15,835 bases of DNA from UBA8517 sp964606975. GTDB taxonomy: Bacteria > Patescibacteriota > Microgenomatia > UBA8517. This document shows positions 13,680 to 15,835 of the stretch, piece by piece (positions within the stretch are counted from its first letter, which is position 1; each line of letters opens with the position of its first letter). The stretch lies in assembly GCA_964606975.1 (NCBI GenBank), contig CAZSGY010000004.1, positions 1-15,835 of the forward strand, written 5' to 3'. A program made the translations under genes and the position numbers. The notes under the pieces were generated by a model. That model did not search any database. It was not told the origin of the DNA and saw only the letters and a program-made list of their open reading frames with translations.

Positions 13680-13696
13680 AAGAGGTCGGACCTCTT
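13680..13696. repeat. REP palindrome, upstream copy
   Basis: AAGAGGTCGGACCTCTT is a perfect palindrome with 8-bp arms around a single central G. The inner 15 bases recur exactly inside the transposase gene at 14209-14223 and imperfectly after it at 14432-14446, so it is probably the element the transposase acts on. A TTGATA that could be a -35 for the transposase overlaps its right end. Confidence 0.75.
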
Positions 13697-13759
13697 GATA
13701 CAAGGCACCCTGTTTTATATTCCTAAATTAGAATATTATTAGATTAAGATATTATTACT

Positions 13760-14428
13760 ATGCCTCAAAGAAATACAATTAGGCAATATCTAGCCGGTGG
13801 TTATTATCATATTTACAATCGTGGTGTCGAAAAAAGAATAATTTTTTTGGACAAACCGGACTACACTTATTTTCTGTCTTTGGTGGAAAGCTACCTAACT
13901 CCGGAGGAAAAATTTAGCCAGGAAACACTTGTAAGAAGTACCCCCTATTGGAGATCGAAATTAAGAAAGGATGAAGTTGAGGTGCTGTGCTATTGTCTAA
14001 TCCCAAATCATTTTCATTTTATTTTAAAACAGAACACCAAGGACGGAATAACACGCTTCCTACGTAGAATTTCAAACTCGTATGTCGGATATTTTAATAA
14101 AAAATATAGCAGGCAAGGAACCCTGTTTCAAGGCAAATTCAGAGCTGTGCTTATTGATAATGACAACTATCTTCTCCATCTTTCCAGGTATATTCATCTC
14201 AATTGTTTAGAGGTCGGACCTCTCGAAAAGTACCCGTACTCCAGTTATTGGGAATATTTAGGTAGAAGAAAGAATATTTGGGTACACACAGAATTGATCC
14301 TTAGTTTTTTTAGAGACAGCAAAAAGACAAAAATTGATTTTAAAAACTTGAATACTTATAAAAATTTTGTTGAAAGTAAAATTTTGGGAAATAGGAACAT
14401 GCCCAAGGAACTCACTCTTGAATCTTAA
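13760..14428 (+). CDS. REP-associated tyrosine transposase (IS200-like, Y1 family)
   Basis: This 222-residue protein is a single-strand DNA endonuclease of the HUH superfamily related to IS200/IS605 TnpA. The opening GGYYHIYNRGVEKRIIF and the HUH motif IPNHFHFIL (His84 and His86 bind the metal) are typical. The catalytic tyrosine is Tyr108 or Tyr111 in ISNSYVGYFNKKY, followed by GTLFQGKFRAVLID and SRYIHLN. It is intact. No accessory TnpB is nearby, and palindromes of the REP type surround the gene, so it fits the RAYT class, thought to mobilise or maintain REP sequences. Where relatives usually read HLNPVRAGLV, this one reads HLNCLEVGPLEK, and those codons contain an exact copy of the flanking palindrome. 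There is no Shine-Dalgarno sequence before the ATG. Confidence 0.9.
   Translation: MPQRNTIRQYLAGGYYHIYNRGVEKRIIFLDKPDYTYFLSLVESYLTPEEKFSQETLVRSTPYWRSKLRKDEVEVLCYCLIPNHFHFILKQNTKDGITRFLRRISNSYVGYFNKKYSRQGTLFQGKFRAVLIDNDNYLLHLSRYIHLNCLEVGPLEKYPYSSYWEYLGRRKNIWVHTELILSFFRDSKKTKIDFKNLNTYKNFVESKILGNRNMPKELTLES
14209..14223. repeat. REP palindrome embedded in the transposase gene
   Basis: AGAGGTCGGACCTCT is identical to the core of the upstream copy and encodes part of Leu-Glu-Val-Gly-Pro-Leu at about residues 150-155 of the transposase. Confidence 0.75.
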
Positions 14429-14431
14429 TTT

Positions 14432-14470
14432 AGAGGTCCGACCCCTCCCCGACCTCTCCCGACCTTTCCC
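14432..14470. repeat. Degraded REP copy and GACC-rich tandem repeats
   Basis: AGAGGTCCGACCCCT (14432-14446) differs from the REP core at two of 15 bases. It runs into three GACC-starting units at 14440, 14451 and 14461 with 10-11 bp spacing, each ending in a C-rich stretch. This looks like partial copies of one REP arm arrayed in tandem. Confidence 0.6.
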
Positions 14471-14476
14471 AAAAAA

Positions 14477-14538
14477 AAACCCTTTAACATAAAAAATCTC
14501 TTGACCGGCGTGTCAAATGATTCATAGCTAAAGGGTTT
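14477..14538 (-). terminator. Terminator with nested inverted repeats
   Basis: Perfect 10-bp arms AAACCCTTTA (14477-14486) and TAAAGGGTTT (14529-14538) enclose a smaller stem TTGAC/GTCAA. On the minus strand the 3' arm runs into nine T residues, so it is a good terminator for the gene ending at 14586. On the plus strand TTTATTTTA follows, so weaker termination of the transposase transcript is possible. Confidence 0.65.
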
Positions 14539-14585
14539 ATTTTACTTATACAGAAGGCTCGTTAACTTTATAGAACGTTATACGT

Positions 14586-15056
14586 CTATAATTCTAAAAA
14601 CAGTATGGCTATATATATCAGGCCCCACAAGAGTAATGCAAAAAACATCATCACAATAGTGTAATCCACTACCTCATATGTGGTCTGACCGACGATAACT
14701 TTCATATCCTCATCGCTATGCAAATGTACAGCATAGTCTCCATCATCGACGGTCCAAAAGCCTGCAGAAATTGCGGTCGGAGGTGTCGCAAAGTAATTGC
14801 GTGATTTCCAACCTGCCGGAGGTATACTAGATTTGCCTATTACTGCATCTTCTCCTTGATGCATGGCATAAAATTCCGATGATGTAGCCTCAAAATTTAC
14901 GGAAGCCACATTTTCGATGACCAAGGTGTTATCGGAGTCCAGACTAAAACGCAAGTCTGTACCATAGTACACATTGGGTGTGCTGTAATTAACAATCAGG
15001 ATTACAGCGGCAACAAAGATTAGTAAAGCCGAAAAGTAAAGGACAACAGTCTTCAT
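14586..15056 (-). CDS. Two-helix membrane protein of unknown function
   Basis: The chosen start gives 156 residues beginning MKTVVLYFSALLIFVAAVILIV. It is supported by AGGAG at 15070-15066, 9 nt upstream; a frame extension of 19 codons to 15113 lacks such a site and would put a basic, unlikely tail before the helix. One membrane helix (about 4-24) leads to an extracytoplasmic domain of about 100 residues (VYYGTDLRFSLDSDNTLVIENV and DDGDYAVHLHSDEDMKV in outline), probably beta-rich. A second helix (about 130-153) is near the C-terminus, so both ends should be cytoplasmic. There are no cysteines and no recognisable family. It is followed by a strong terminator and preceded by a 250-bp non-coding gap, so it is probably transcribed alone. 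Confidence 0.65.
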   Translation of the reverse strand: MKTVVLYFSALLIFVAAVILIVNYSTPNVYYGTDLRFSLDSDNTLVIENVASVNFEATSSEFYAMHQGEDAVIGKSSIPPAGWKSRNYFATPPTAISAGFWTVDDGDYAVHLHSDEDMKVIVGQTTYEVVDYTIVMMFFALLLWGLIYIAILFLEL

Positions 15057-15234
15057 TATGTTTTTCTCCTTAAAAAACTTGTGATGGATGGTTCGCCTTC
15101 TGTATTTTGTCAAAGAGCCAGTACCAAGATAAATTGAATTCAGTCTGCAAATAGCCTGAAAATTTACTTGATTGGCGAATAATATACGATTTGAAGCTAA
15201 AAATCAAGTTATGGGATATAAAAGCAGAAGAGGG
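15057..15234 (-). other. Upstream region of the two-helix membrane protein
   Basis: No gene is visible. On the minus strand there is a perfect TTGACA (about 15115-15110) without a good -10 at the right spacing, and a TTGATT/TATATT pair spaced 15 bp further upstream. Neither is convincing as a promoter, and the 5' UTR may be long. Confidence 0.35.
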
Positions 15235-15296
15235 AAAAACAGAGAAGCTGGCTGGCTTTAATTTAATGGTCAAAGACCGTTAAATTCTCTGTTTTT
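15235..15296 (-). terminator. Terminator of the secreted-protein gene, two nested stems
   Basis: Perfect 12-bp arms AAAAACAGAGAA (15235-15246) and TTCTCTGTTTTT (15285-15296) enclose a second stem (15262-15271 with 15275-15284, ten pairs including one G-U, three-base loop). On the minus strand the 3' arm ends in GTTTTT, 12 nt or more after the stop codon at 15308, as expected for intrinsic termination. Confidence 0.65.
15242..15256 (+). repeat. Inverted repeat, left copy
   Basis: GAGAAGCTGGCTGGC matches the reverse complement of 15818-15832 at 14 of 15 bases. The two copies lie in the 3' and 5' untranslated regions of the secreted-protein gene. Confidence 0.65.
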
Positions 15297-15307
15297 GAGA
15301 TCTTAAA

Positions 15308-15793
15308 TTAGTTACCGTAACCGGTAGAAATGCCATGGGCAAACCAAAAGTGGACACTATCAGACATCCCTTGATCCATGATGACTTCATAGTTTCCCCA
15401 GATAGAGTACCCGCCAGGTTGCCAGTAGTCGCTACTTGCACCTCCGGGCCCTACCCAAATGATTTTGTAATGCCAGACCTCACCTGAACCTCCGGGAACC
15501 ATTCCGTTCCATTCGTTAGATGTCCAAGCGCCTGCGCAATATACCGGGTCGTTATATCCGTGTGCGTTGCAGTCATCCCAGGCGGCATTCCATTTCATAG
15601 TGAGCCGGTCGTTGGCGTATGTTGGGTCACCCCAGACTTTTCCGTCTAGAACCCGATCTACACCGTCAGCAGGAGCATTAAAAATTCCTGCCACATCGTT
15701 GTAACCAAACTCGTCGAAACCTCCTGCAAATGCAGTAGATACAGGAACCGCCAAAAGAACCATGACTATTAAAAGCGCAAAAAGCTTTTTCAC
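15308..15793 (-). CDS. Secreted protein of unknown function
   Basis: This 161-residue protein begins at a GTG preceded by AGGAGG (15804-15799) with 5 nt spacing, the best ribosome-binding site in the window. The N-terminus is a classical Sec signal peptide: MKKLF, a hydrophobic core (LLIVMVLLAVPVSTA), and AFA with predicted cleavage after residue 23. The mature part of about 138 residues is rich in Trp, Gly, Tyr and Asp, with two cysteines (75 and 86) that could form a disulphide. It ends in a glycine- and aromatic-rich segment (WVGPGGASSDYWQPGGYSIWGNYEV). No membrane anchor, sorting signal or known fold is recognised. The strong signals for translation and secretion suggest an abundant exported product. 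Confidence 0.8.
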   Translation of the reverse strand: MKKLFALLIVMVLLAVPVSTAFAGGFDEFGYNDVAGIFNAPADGVDRVLDGKVWGDPTYANDRLTMKWNAAWDDCNAHGYNDPVYCAGAWTSNEWNGMVPGGSGEVWHYKIIWVGPGGASSDYWQPGGYSIWGNYEVIMDQGMSDSVHFWFAHGISTGYGN

Positions 15794-15817
15794 AACACCC
15801 TCCTTGTTTGTTAAATA

Positions 15818-15832
15818 GCTAGCCAGCTTCTC
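15818..15832 (-). repeat. Inverted repeat, right copy, in the 5' UTR
   Basis: On the minus strand GAGAAGCTGGCTAGC lies 14 nt upstream of the AGGAGG sequence of the secreted-protein gene. It may extend beyond the window edge, because only three more bases are visible. Confidence 0.65.
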
Positions 15833-15835
15833 AAG

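Noticed and set aside
15057..15113. Upstream start for the two-helix membrane protein
   Set aside because: The frame extends 19 codons further, but a good AGGAG site points to the ATG at 15056, and the extension would add an improbable basic tail before the first helix.

Overview
The window looks like a chromosomal segment from a member of the Candidate Phyla Radiation (Patescibacteria), possibly Microgenomates-like. The AT-rich composition, the mixture of universal genes with short membrane proteins of unknown function, a REP-associated (IS200-like) transposase, a single Xer-type recombinase and the scarcity of Shine-Dalgarno sequences all point that way. The placement is an inference from gene content, not from a tree. 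TGA ends several clear genes (rluA-like, xer, HAD-like), so the standard bacterial code is in use and the TGA-recoded lineages are excluded.

Layout. 1-769: the last codons of a probable zinc-ribbon gene, then an RluA-family pseudouridine synthase. 809-4475: three plus-strand genes for a cation/Ca2+ exchanger, a KefB-like cation/proton antiporter with a fused TrkA-N domain, and an anchored protein with an LCP-like region and a LytR_C tail. 4479-5174 (minus): a TPR protein with a HIRAN-like C-terminal half. It is divergent from yebC (5280-6017), which is followed by a polytopic membrane protein (6026-6796). 6797-7568 is a 772-bp stretch with no gene. It holds a G-rich run, palindromes, direct repeats, an extended -10 promoter, a hairpin-rich segment that may be a structured RNA, and one perfect DnaA box. 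7569-10119: a HAD-fold phosphatase-like gene, an Xer tyrosine recombinase translationally coupled to a four-cysteine small protein, and a small alpha/beta hydrolase. 10126-13570 (minus): a SIMPL-domain protein and gyrA, the latter with a palindrome over its predicted transcription start. 13760-14428: a REP-associated transposase with matching palindromes upstream, inside its own reading frame, and (degraded) downstream. 14586-15793 (minus): two envelope-directed proteins of unknown function, each followed by a large inverted-repeat terminator.

Two themes run through the window. First, promoter-proximal genes repeatedly have a -10 hexamer ending only 6-12 nt before the start codon and lack a Shine-Dalgarno sequence, which predicts leaderless or nearly leaderless mRNAs. 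A minority of genes, including one overlapping operon gene and the two envelope genes at the right end, have good Shine-Dalgarno sequences. Second, the intergenic DNA is rich in inverted repeats: the gyrA operator-like palindrome, the REP copies, the UTR repeats around the secreted-protein gene, and the structured 6797-7568 region. The best candidates for undescribed biology are the hairpin-rich locus at about 6978-7286, the REP embedded in its own transposase gene, and the paired UTR repeats around 15308-15793. All promoters, folds and terminators were found by eye without a folding program, and no database was searched.
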